The notes under the pieces are model-generated. The model did not search any database and was not told where the DNA came from. It was given only the letters and a program-made list of their open reading frames with translations. Below are positions 52,317 to 61,422 of a stretch of DNA of 64,000 nucleotides, piece by piece. Position numbers and translations under genes: made by a program. Source of the stretch: Pseudomonas sp. CFBP13508 (GTDB taxonomy: Bacteria; Pseudomonadota; Gammaproteobacteria; Pseudomonadales; Pseudomonadaceae); assembly GCF_005233515.1 (NCBI RefSeq), contig NZ_QFZZ01000003.1, positions 1 to 64,000 on the forward strand. The letters are read 5' to 3'. Within the stretch, counting starts at the first letter, position 1, and the number at the start of each line of letters is the position of its first letter.

Positions 52317-52802
52317 TCCACAGACGTTCGTAGCAAGCTTCTTGCCTAAGCCCGGCCCTCAGCCGGGCTAATGGCATTTGCGTAAAACGCTTGATGCTTC
52401 ACCGTCGACGCCGCCGATGCGACCGAGACAAATCTGCTTCACCGCGTCAGGCCTGGCTCTTTTGCCAGCGGTGCACGTCTTTTCTGACGAGCCTTTCAAG
52501 GCTACTGACGAGCACACCCACTGATTCCTCTTACGACGATCAGCCCAAGGCACCTGCATGCGTGCCCGCTTTATTGAGCTATCCGAGGCCGACAACCGGC
52601 CGTCAGCGGATTCAGCGCAACACTTTCACATAGTCGAAGACTGATAGGTACTAACGTCAGTGGATTTTCGGCAGATACACTTCCCGACAGCGATCACGCA
52701 GACGACACCGGTCGAGCCGCACTTTTTGTGCGTTTCCAGCAATGGCCCGCGTCCGACAGCCTGTCGCAACGGATTTATTGCAGCGCAGACGACGAGAACG
52801 CC
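52317..52802. other. 486-base region without a recognisable gene between rpsU and dnaG
   Basis: In P. aeruginosa a GatB/YqeY-domain gene (PA0578) sits here. I translated the plus-strand surroundings and see no trace of such a protein, only short frames without similarity. The stretch holds one hairpin (52,349-52,369) and one partial palindrome (ACTGATAGGTACTAACGTCAGT region around 52,641). It may carry the internal dnaG promoter, an RNA, or remains of a deleted gene. Confidence 0.6.
52349..52369 (+). terminator. Hairpin behind rpsU (partial terminator candidate)
   Basis: Stem AGCCCGGC / GCCGGGCT with five-base loop, 33 bases behind rpsU, not followed by a T-tract. In E. coli a hairpin in this position partly ends transcription so that rpsU is made in excess over dnaG and rpoD. 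The same job is likely here, but the missing T-tract makes it weaker or rho-dependent. Confidence 0.5.
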
Positions 52803-54767
52803 ATGGCCGGGCTGATACCCCAGAGCTTCATTGACGACCTGCTGAACCGCACCGACATCGTCGACGTGGTCAGCTCGCGCGTGCAATTGAAGAAGGCCGG
52901 CAAGAACTACACCGCCTGTTGCCCGTTCCACAAAGAGAAAACCCCGTCGTTCAGCGTCAGCCCCGACAAGCAGTTCTATTACTGCTTCGGTTGCGGCGCC
53001 GGCGGCAACGCCCTCGGCTTTCTCATGGATCACGACAACCTGGACTTCCCCCAGGCCGTCGAAGATCTGGCCAAAGCCGCCGGCATGGAAATCCCCCGCG
53101 AAGAAAGCGGCCGCGAGCGTAAGCCGCGTCAGCCGACCGATTCGCCGCTGTATCCACTGCTCACCGCCGCCGCTGATTTTTACCGGCAGGCACTCAAGAG
53201 TCATCCGTCGCGCAAGGCTGCGGTGGATTACCTCAAGGGCCGCGGCCTGACCGGCGAGATCGCTCGGGATTTCGGCCTCGGCTTTGCACCGCCGGGCTGG
53301 GACAACCTGCTCAAGCACCTGAGCAGCGACACGCTGCAACAGAAGGCCATGATCGAAGCCGGCCTGCTGATCGAGAACGCCGAAACCGGCAAACGCTATG
53401 ACCGCTTCCGCGATCGCGTGATGTTCCCGATTCGCGATACCCGTGGACGGATCATCGCCTTCGGCGGCCGCGTACTGGGCGACGACAAGCCCAAGTACCT
53501 GAACTCACCGGAAACCCCGGTATTCCATAAAGGCCAGGAACTCTACGGCCTCTATGAAGCGCGCAAGAACAACCGCAACCTCGACGAAATCATCGTCGTC
53601 GAGGGTTACATGGACGTCATCGCCCTCGCCCAGCAAGGCTTGCGCAATGCCGTCGCCACGCTGGGTACCGCGACCAGCGAAGAACACCTCAAGCGCCTGT
53701 TCCGCGTCGTGCCGAACGTATTGTTCTGCTTCGACGGCGACCAGGCCGGTCGCAACGCCGCGTGGCGCGCCCTGGAAGCGACATTGCCGTGCCTGCAGGA
53801 CGGTCGCCGCGCACGATTTCTGTTTTTGCCCGAAGGCGAAGACCCGGACACCCTGGTTCGCGCCGAAGGCACCGACGCATTCAAGGCGCGCATCAATCAG
53901 CACGCGCAGCCGCTGGCCGATTATTTTTTCCAGCAACTGACCGAGGAATCCGACCCGCGCTCACTTGAGGGCAAGGCACACATGGCCACCCTCGCCGCAC
54001 CGCTGATCGACAAGGTTCCAGGCGCGAACCTGCGCATCCTGATGCGTCAGCGCCTGACCGAAATCACCGGCCTGAGCAGCGAGACCGTCAGCCAACTGGT
54101 TCAGAGTGCGCCGCAGGAAGCACCGCCCGCCTACGATCCGGGCTTCGATTACGATGCCATGCCGGACTACAGCGACTACCATCAGCCGCAGGCACAGGAC
54201 ATGTACGCGCCGCAGCAGGAATGGACGCCGAAGAAACCCGGCGCCGGCGGCAAGAAGTGGGACAAGAAACCGTGGGACAAGAACGGCAAGCGTGGTGGCG
54301 ATCGCGAACAGCAGCGCCCGCGCACGCCGATTGGCGTCGAATCGCCGACCCTGACGGCATTGAGAACATTGCTCCATCATCCGCAACTGGCCAAGCGCGT
54401 TGAAGACGCCGGGCATATTGCCGATGAAAATCAGACCAACGCCCAGCTGCTTGTGGCGCTGCTCGAAGCCGTACAGAAGAATCCCAAGCTAAACTCATTT
54501 CAGTTGATTGCGCGATGGCACGGTACTGAACAGGGTCGCTTGCTCAAGGCACTCGCAGAAAAGGAATGGCTGATTGACGGAGATAACCTTGAACAACAGT
54601 TTTTCGACACCATTACTAGCTTGTCCGCCCGCCAACGCGAGCGAAATCTCGAACAGTTACTCAGGAAAGCGCGGCAAAGCGAACTGAGCGTCGAAGAGAA
54701 AAATCAACTGCGCGACCTTTTAAGTCGCAATGTTTCCGCATCAAACCCGACCTCAACTGGCGCGTGA
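52803..54767 (+). CDS. dnaG: DNA primase
   Basis: Makes RNA primers for replication. The 654-residue protein has the CHC2 zinc finger (Cys/His in CCPFHKEKTPSFSV and FYYCFGCGAGG, residues about 39-65), the catalytic core with the Toprim motif IVVEGYMDVIALAQ (about 265-275), and a C-terminal helicase-binding domain (about 515-654). Between them lies a linker rich in Asp, Tyr, Gln and Lys (about 440-515). ATG 52,803 gives MAGLIPQSFIDDLL as in relatives. Confidence 0.97.
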   Translation: MAGLIPQSFIDDLLNRTDIVDVVSSRVQLKKAGKNYTACCPFHKEKTPSFSVSPDKQFYYCFGCGAGGNALGFLMDHDNLDFPQAVEDLAKAAGMEIPREESGRERKPRQPTDSPLYPLLTAAADFYRQALKSHPSRKAAVDYLKGRGLTGEIARDFGLGFAPPGWDNLLKHLSSDTLQQKAMIEAGLLIENAETGKRYDRFRDRVMFPIRDTRGRIIAFGGRVLGDDKPKYLNSPETPVFHKGQELYGLYEARKNNRNLDEIIVVEGYMDVIALAQQGLRNAVATLGTATSEEHLKRLFRVVPNVLFCFDGDQAGRNAAWRALEATLPCLQDGRRARFLFLPEGEDPDTLVRAEGTDAFKARINQHAQPLADYFFQQLTEESDPRSLEGKAHMATLAAPLIDKVPGANLRILMRQRLTEITGLSSETVSQLVQSAPQEAPPAYDPGFDYDAMPDYSDYHQPQAQDMYAPQQEWTPKKPGAGGKKWDKKPWDKNGKRGGDREQQRPRTPIGVESPTLTALRTLLHHPQLAKRVEDAGHIADENQTNAQLLVALLEAVQKNPKLNSFQLIARWHGTEQGRLLKALAEKEWLIDGDNLEQQFFDTITSLSARQRERNLEQLLRKARQSELSVEEKNQLRDLLSRNVSASNPTSTGA

Positions 54768-54781
54768 GGTCATAGCTCAGG

Positions 54782-54787
54782 TATAAT
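54782..54787 (+). promoter_or_regulatory. Candidate -10 element upstream of rpoD
   Basis: A perfect TATAAT preceded by GG lies 47 bases before the rpoD start, immediately behind the dnaG stop codon. No good -35 is present at 16-18 bases, so it might depend on an extended -10 or an activator. An internal rpoD promoter at this place is known in other proteobacteria. Confidence 0.35.
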
Positions 54788-54834
54788 CCTCGGCTTGTTT
54801 TTTGCCCGCCAAGACCTTCAGTGGATAGGGTGTT

Positions 54835-56682
<1,848 letters not shown>

Positions 56683-56688
56683 TACCAG

Positions 56689-56718
56689 AACCCCCGGCCC
56701 AGGCCGGGGGTTTTGTTT
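56689..56718 (+). terminator. Rho-independent terminator of rpoD
   Basis: Stem CCCCCGGCC / GGCCGGGGG with a two-base minimal loop (opening to about four), flanked by AA and TTTTGTTTTA. Lies 7 bases behind the rpoD stop codon. Confidence 0.92.
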
Positions 56719-56807
56719 TATGGCAGATTAAATTCCCCGCCCCACCCTTCCCGCCGCGTACCCCGTCTACACTCGAAACAATCACTCCAAGCCCTGACGA
56801 GAGCGTT

Positions 56808-59800
56808 ATGCCCAGACTGGCGCCCGTGCTGTTTCTGCTGTCATTGATGATCTGCACCGCCACGGCTGACGCGCTGACTCTCACCGATGAAGAACGCAGC
56901 TGGCTGGCGGCTCACCCTGACTTGCGCCTGGGTGTCGACGCGTCGTGGCCGCCTTTCGAATTTCGGGACGATCAGAACCGTTATCAGGGCCTGGCTGCCG
57001 ACTATATCGACGTAATCCGTCAACGCCTGGCGATCAAACTTACACCTATCGAACCAGTGAGCTGGACGGTGGTGCTGGAGCAGGTCAAGAAGGGCAAGAT
57101 CGATTTGCTGCCGGGGATCATGTCTACACCGGAACGCCAGAACTATTTGTCATTCACCCGACCGTACCTCGACTTCCCGATCGTCATCCTCGCCCATGTC
57201 GGTGGCGCCCAGCCGCGCAAACTCGATGATCTGTATGGCCTGAAAATCGCCGTGGTGGACAACTACGCTCCCCACGAACTGCTACGCACTCACCACCCCG
57301 ACCTGAATCTGGTCGCCATGCCCAACGTCAGTTCGGCGCTGCAAGCTTTGGCGACCGATGAAGTGGACGCGGTGGTCGGCGATCTCGCTTCCAGCGTCTG
57401 GAGCCTGCGCCAGCTCAAGCTCGACGGCCTCTACGTCAGCGGCGAAACCCCATATCGCTATCAATTGGCGATGGCCGTGCCCCGCGACAATAAAGTGTTG
57501 GTGGGCATTCTCGACAAAGTCCTCGCCGACATGACACCGGCGGAAATCAGCAGCATCCAGGAACATTGGGTCGGTAACGTGCTCGACCACCGGACGTTCT
57601 GGTCAGATCTGCTGATGTATGGCCTGCCCGGCCTGTTGCTGCTGATGACAGTGCTGGCCGTGGTGATTCGCATCAACCGCCGCCTGAGCTCGGAAATCAC
57701 CCGGCGCATCGACCTCGAACAGGAATTGCGCAGCAGCGAATATCACTACCGCGGCCTGGTCGAGAGCCTGTCGGCGATCGCCTGGGAAGCGCGGATGAGC
57801 GACTTCACCTACAGCTATGTTTCGCCGCACGCTGAAGACTTGCTCGGCTATCCACAGTCCCATTGGCTGATTCCGGGCTTCTGGCACAACATCATTCACC
57901 CGGCCGACCTGACCCGCACGCAGAACTATTGCAAGGAAGCGCTACGCCAGGGCCGCGATCACATCGTCGACTATCGCGTGATCACCGCCGACGGCCGCTG
58001 CCTGTGGGTGCGCGACATTGTCAGCCTGATCGAGCATGGCCACGAACCGGTGATGCGCGGGTTGATGATCGATATCAGCGAAATCAAACGCACCGAAGAA
58101 GCGCTGCGGCTGTCCGAGCAGAAGTTCGCTTCGGTGTTCGAGCAATGCCCGGACATTCTGGTGATTGCACGCCTGTCCGACGGCTGCCTGCTGGAGGTCA
58201 ACGAGGCCTTCGAGGAGCAGATCGGCCTCAGGGCCGAGGACGTGATCGGCCAGACCGCCACCAACCTCAATATCTGGGGCATTCCCGGCGTCGGGCCGGG
58301 CCTCTTGCAGCGTTTGCAGGCCGGCAGCATCCGTAATCTGGAAATGCCCTTTCGCCGCAACAACGGCCAAGTCTTCACCGGGCTGATTTCCGCCGAGCCT
58401 TTCGACCTCGACACCACGCCGGCGCTGGTGGTCGTGGTGCGCGACATCAGCCAGCTCAAGGAAACCCAACAGCAACTGCAAACTTCTGAAGAGAAATTCG
58501 CCAAGGCTTTCCATGCGTCGCCGGACGGCCTGCTGCTGTCACGCCAGAGCGACGGCCTGCTATTGGAGGTCAATGAAGGCTTCAGCCGCATCACCGGTTT
58601 CAACAGCGCGATGTCGGTGGATCGTTCGACGCTGGATCTGGGCATCTGGGTCAACCTCAACGAACGCAAACAGATGCTTGACCTGCTGCAACGCGACGGT
58701 TTCGTCCGCGACTTCACATGCCACATCCGTCGCAGCGACGGGCAGATTCGCCTGTGCGAAGTGTCCAGTCGCCCGCTGCCGATCGGCGACGAGGATTGCA
58801 TGCTGACCATCGCCCGCGACATCACTGAACGCCATCTCATGCAGGAAAAACTGCAGCAGGCCGCGACCGTTTTCGAGAGCACGGCAGAAGGCGTGCTGAT
58901 CACCGATACCCAACAACACATCAGCGCGGTCAACCGTGCCTTCACCGAAATTACCGGCTACAGCGAAAGCGAAGCACTGGGCCACACGCCACGCTTGCTG
59001 GCGTCAGGGCTGCATGACAGCGCTTTCTACGCAGCGATGTGGCATCAATTGACCGACGAGGGACACTGGCAAGGCGAGATTTCCAACCGGCGCAAGAACG
59101 GCGAGCTGTACCCGAGCTGGCTGACCATCAGCGCCGTGCGCAATCGCGACAAATTCATCACTCACTTCGTTGCGGTGTTTGCCGATATTTCCAGCCTCAA
59201 GCATGCCCAGGCCAAGCTCGATTATCAGGCTCACCACGATCCGCTCACCGGCCTGCCCAATCGCACCCTGTTCGAAAGCCGCCTGCAGATGGCCCTGACC
59301 AGCCAACAGGAAAATGGCGGCCAGGGCGCGGTGCTGTTTCTCGATCTCGACCGCTTCAAGCACATCAACGACAGCCTCGGCCACCCGGTCGGCGACCTGT
59401 TGCTCAAGGGCATCGCCGTGCGCTTGAAGGAGCAACTGCGCGATATCGACACAGTCGCACGGTTGGGCGGCGACGAGTTCATCATCCTGTTGCCGGGCTT
59501 GCAGCAAGCCAGCGACGCCGACAACATCGCGACGAAACTGCTCAACTGCTTCGGCGCGCCGTTCCAGGCCGGCGAACACGAGTTCTTTATCAGCGCCAGC
59601 ATTGGCACCAGCCTCTATCCGCGCGACGGTTGCGATGTGGCCACCCTGGTGAAAAACGCCGACGCGGCGATGTACCGCTCCAAAGCCAAAGGACGCAACC
59701 GCGTCGAAAGCTACACCCGCGACCTCACCGCCCAGGCCAGCGAGCGCATAGCGCTGGAGCATGAACTGCGCCGTGCCATCGAGCGTGATGAGCTGTTTCT

Positions 59801-60554
59801 CTATTACCAACCGAAAATCAGCCTGGTCGATCACAGTCTGGTCGGTGCAGAGGCGCTGATTCGCTGGCGCCACCCAACCTTCGGCGACGTGCCGCCCGAG
59901 CATTTCATTCCGTTGGCGGAAGAGAACGGCATGATCCTGCAGATCGGCGATTGGGTGCTGGAAACCGCTTGCAGGCAAATGTTCGAGTGGAACGAGATCT
60001 ACCAACCGCTGGGGCCGCTGTCGGTGAACCTCGCCGGCGCGCAACTGCGTCAACCGAACCTGTTGGTGCGCATCGAACAACTGCTCAAGGACAACCGCCT
60101 CAGGCCGGATTTACTGCAACTTGAAATTACCGAGAATTTCATCATGAGTCAGGCCGAAGAGGCGCTGGCAGTGCTGCACCAACTCAAACACCTCGGCGTG
60201 CAGCTGGCGATCGATGACTTCGGCACCGGCTATTCCTCGCTCAGCTACCTCAAACGCCTGCCACTGGACATCCTCAAGATCGACCAGTCCTTCGTCCGCG
60301 GACTGCCTGACGACCCCCACGACGCGGCGATTGTGCGCGCCATCATCGCGCTCGGCCGCAGCATGCAGTTCACGGTAATTGCCGAAGGCGTGGAAACCCA
60401 GGCGCAACAACAATTCCTCGCCGCAGAAGGTTGTGAACAGATCCAAGGCTACATCGTCAGCCTGCCCCTGCCACCGGACGAATTCGCCGCGACGTTTCTG
60501 CATGTAACCGCATCGGATTTTTCGGATAGCACAGCCGCGAAACCGTCGCTATAA
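56808..60554 (+). CDS. rmcA: RmcA-type c-di-GMP protein (SBP-PAS4-GGDEF-EAL)
   Basis: Membrane sensor of 1,248 residues. Signal (about 1-22), periplasmic SBP_bac_3 domain (about 28-255, LTDEERSWLAAHPDLRLG), membrane helix (about 267-288), four PAS domains (about 310-810), GGDEF domain with intact GGDEF at about 887 and EAL domain with GAEALIRWRHP at about 1,013. In P. aeruginosa the gene next to rpoD (PA0575, RmcA) acts as a redox-sensitive c-di-GMP phosphodiesterase. ATG 56,808 is chosen because the 43 upstream codons overlap the rpoD terminator. The stop codon lies in the -10 element of the tRNA promoter. Confidence 0.9.
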   Translation: MPRLAPVLFLLSLMICTATADALTLTDEERSWLAAHPDLRLGVDASWPPFEFRDDQNRYQGLAADYIDVIRQRLAIKLTPIEPVSWTVVLEQVKKGKIDLLPGIMSTPERQNYLSFTRPYLDFPIVILAHVGGAQPRKLDDLYGLKIAVVDNYAPHELLRTHHPDLNLVAMPNVSSALQALATDEVDAVVGDLASSVWSLRQLKLDGLYVSGETPYRYQLAMAVPRDNKVLVGILDKVLADMTPAEISSIQEHWVGNVLDHRTFWSDLLMYGLPGLLLLMTVLAVVIRINRRLSSEITRRIDLEQELRSSEYHYRGLVESLSAIAWEARMSDFTYSYVSPHAEDLLGYPQSHWLIPGFWHNIIHPADLTRTQNYCKEALRQGRDHIVDYRVITADGRCLWVRDIVSLIEHGHEPVMRGLMIDISEIKRTEEALRLSEQKFASVFEQCPDILVIARLSDGCLLEVNEAFEEQIGLRAEDVIGQTATNLNIWGIPGVGPGLLQRLQAGSIRNLEMPFRRNNGQVFTGLISAEPFDLDTTPALVVVVRDISQLKETQQQLQTSEEKFAKAFHASPDGLLLSRQSDGLLLEVNEGFSRITGFNSAMSVDRSTLDLGIWVNLNERKQMLDLLQRDGFVRDFTCHIRRSDGQIRLCEVSSRPLPIGDEDCMLTIARDITERHLMQEKLQQAATVFESTAEGVLITDTQQHISAVNRAFTEITGYSESEALGHTPRLLASGLHDSAFYAAMWHQLTDEGHWQGEISNRRKNGELYPSWLTISAVRNRDKFITHFVAVFADISSLKHAQAKLDYQAHHDPLTGLPNRTLFESRLQMALTSQQENGGQGAVLFLDLDRFKHINDSLGHPVGDLLLKGIAVRLKEQLRDIDTVARLGGDEFIILLPGLQQASDADNIATKLLNCFGAPFQAGEHEFFISASIGTSLYPRDGCDVATLVKNADAAMYRSKAKGRNRVESYTRDLTAQASERIALEHELRRAIERDELFLYYQPKISLVDHSLVGAEALIRWRHPTFGDVPPEHFIPLAEENGMILQIGDWVLETACRQMFEWNEIYQPLGPLSVNLAGAQLRQPNLLVRIEQLLKDNRLRPDLLQLEITENFIMSQAEEALAVLHQLKHLGVQLAIDDFGTGYSSLSYLKRLPLDILKIDQSFVRGLPDDPHDAAIVRAIIALGRSMQFTVIAEGVETQAQQQFLAAEGCEQIQGYIVSLPLPPDEFAATFLHVTASDFSDSTAAKPSL

Positions 60555-60555
60555 T
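60550..60555 (+). promoter_or_regulatory. -10 element of the tRNA promoter
   Basis: TATAAT ends 14 bases before the first base of the truncated tRNA and overlaps the rmcA stop codon. A clear -35 is not visible (TAGCAC at 17 bases). Because the first tRNA copy is broken, this promoter would now serve the intron-bearing tRNA 120 bases further on. No comparable -10 element is visible in the 64 bases between the two copies. Confidence 0.55.
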
Positions 60556-60569
60556 CCGCCGCCTACTGA

Positions 60570-60626
60570 GGGCCTATAGCTCAGTTGGTTAGAGCAGAGG
60601 ACTCATAATCCTTTGGTCCACGGTTC
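60570..60626 (+). pseudogene. 3'-truncated tRNA with CAT anticodon (probably host tRNA-Ile2), left attachment site
   Basis: Bases 60,570-60,626 match the first 57 positions of a tRNA: GGGCCTATAGCTCAG acceptor and D-arm start, GGACTCATAATCC anticodon arm with anticodon CAT, variable region TTGGTC and T-stem start CACGG followed by TTC. After GGTTC the sequence continues TTATGTGG and no T-stem or acceptor 3' strand follows. The TTGGTC variable region resembles tRNA-Ile2 (lysidine-modified, reads AUA) rather than elongator Met, but CAT alone does not decide. A cut in the T-loop of a tRNA is the typical crossover place of tyrosine recombinases, here without restoration of the gene. Confidence 0.85.
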
Positions 60627-60690
60627 TTATGTGGTATGCAACTCAGGGTGGTATTTAAACCCTCGATTTGAAAGCTTTGAAGATGTTTTT
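60627..60690. other. Spacer between broken tRNA and intron-bearing tRNA
   Basis: 64 bases of element DNA with one small hairpin (AGGGT ... ACCCT) and no promoter that I can recognise. The second tRNA is therefore probably transcribed by read-through from the host tRNA promoter and released by RNase P. Confidence 0.5.
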
Positions 60691-61004
60691 GGGCCTCTAG
60701 CTCATGTTGGTTAGAGCAGCGGACTTAACAGATCAGCACCTAAACCTTCTAGGCATGGTGCTGAACAAATGGGTTGCCTTGGGGTAAGTTCACTCTGTCC
60801 CTTGGTAGAATCGCTCAAATTCGGGGAAGCCTCTGCGCAAGCGTGGTAATCCCGAGCCAAGCCTCTCAGAGGAAGGTGTAGAGACTGTACGGGCGGGCCG
60901 AAAGGTAAGAGACAGTCCAGACCACAAACCCGAAAGGGGCAGTGAAAACTGAAGTGGTAAGCATAATCCGTTGGTGCCCGGTTCGACTCCGGGGAGGCCC
61001 ACCA
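60691..61004 (+). tRNA. tRNA with CAT anticodon (probably tRNA-Ile2) interrupted by a group I intron
   Basis: 5' exon 60,691-60,725 (GGGCCTCTAGCTC ... GCGGACT) and 3' exon 60,962-61,004 (CATAATCCG ... GGCCCACCA). Joined they give a 78-nt tRNA: acceptor GGGCCTC/GAGGCCC, D-stem GCTC/GAGC with a ten-base loop (one base more than usual), anticodon stem GCGGA/TCCGT with loop CTCATAA, T-arm CCCGG-TTCGACT-CCGGG, and encoded CCA. All stems are perfect apart from one G-T. The splice sites are unique: the 5' exon ends in U33, the intron ends in G. The same tRNA type is the known intron host in Azoarcus. Differs in sequence from the broken copy upstream, so it is not a simple duplicate. Confidence 0.9.
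60726..60961 (+). ncRNA. Group I self-splicing intron in the anticodon loop
   Basis: 236 bases without an open frame of its own. Core pairings that I can build: P2 CAGCACC/GGTGCTG (60,734-60,740 with 60,757-60,763), P3 CGCTC/GGGCG (60,812-60,816 with 60,891-60,895), P4 TTCGGG/CCCGAG (60,820-60,825 with 60,851-60,856), P6 CCTC/GAGG, P7 GACTGT/ACAGTC (60,883-60,888 with 60,912-60,917), and P9 CCAC/GTGG (60,922-60,925 with 60,954-60,957) with two GAAA-capped hairpins inside. The conserved segments AAATTCGGGGAAGCC and GGTGTAGAGACT closely resemble those of the Azoarcus tRNA-Ile intron. It ends in G, as all group I introns do. P1 (guide sequence) could not be settled by eye. Confidence 0.88.
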
Positions 61005-61014
61005 TTCTAAAAAG

Positions 61015-61040
61015 AACCGCATCCACGATGCGGTTTTTTT
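61015..61040 (+). terminator. Rho-independent terminator behind the intron-bearing tRNA
   Basis: Stem AACCGCATC / GATGCGGTT with three-base loop followed by seven T in a row; 11 bases behind the encoded CCA end. Confidence 0.92.
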
Positions 61041-61422
61041 GTCGAACTACTCGCCTTCAGTCCTAACATCGCGAGTAACAGCGATCCATTGCTCCACACC
61101 GGATCGCCTGCATCTCTTTCATGCGAAACTTAATCGAGTCGACCCAAGGTGAGGGCAGCGCTCACTACGATCTGTTGACGGCCCTTCTGCACAGGAAGGC
61201 AAGGTCGAACCAGAGTCCGTTGCAGATCTGGACTGTCTATGACCGACTCGTTGGTGGCTCGGGAGGTCACCAAACGGGGCAGAAACGGTTCTAGCGCAGA
61301 CCTAGACCTTCCAGGTATGGCTCCGCCTCTTGTGCCCGAAAACCTTCACATGCACATTTCTTGTTGACACCGCAAACGCCGCACCAAATGCTTAATAGGC
61401 ATGGTTTTTGGAAGCGGTGCGT
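61041..61422. other. Upstream region of the recombinase gene
   Basis: A stretch of 382 bases without a gene. A possible promoter is TTGACA (61,364-61,369) with AATGCT 17 bases further, a weak -10. The rest has no similarity that I recognise; it may contain recombinase binding sites. Confidence 0.4.

Noticed and set aside
52368..52633. Two overlapping 75-80 codon frames between rpsU and dnaG
   Set aside because: No ribosome-binding site, no similarity, unusual composition; not YqeY remains.
60570..60626. First CAT tRNA as an intact gene with an odd T-arm (CCAC/GTGG)
   Set aside because: A 4-bp pairing CCAC-GTGG is possible, but there is no acceptor 3' strand for GGGCCTA and no CCA, so it cannot be a functional tRNA.
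60711..61026. Two minus-strand frames (103 and 78 codons) across the tRNA and intron
   Set aside because: They translate the structured RNA in reverse (for example WASPESNRAPTDYA, a common artefact over tRNA genes). The intron has no gene of its own.
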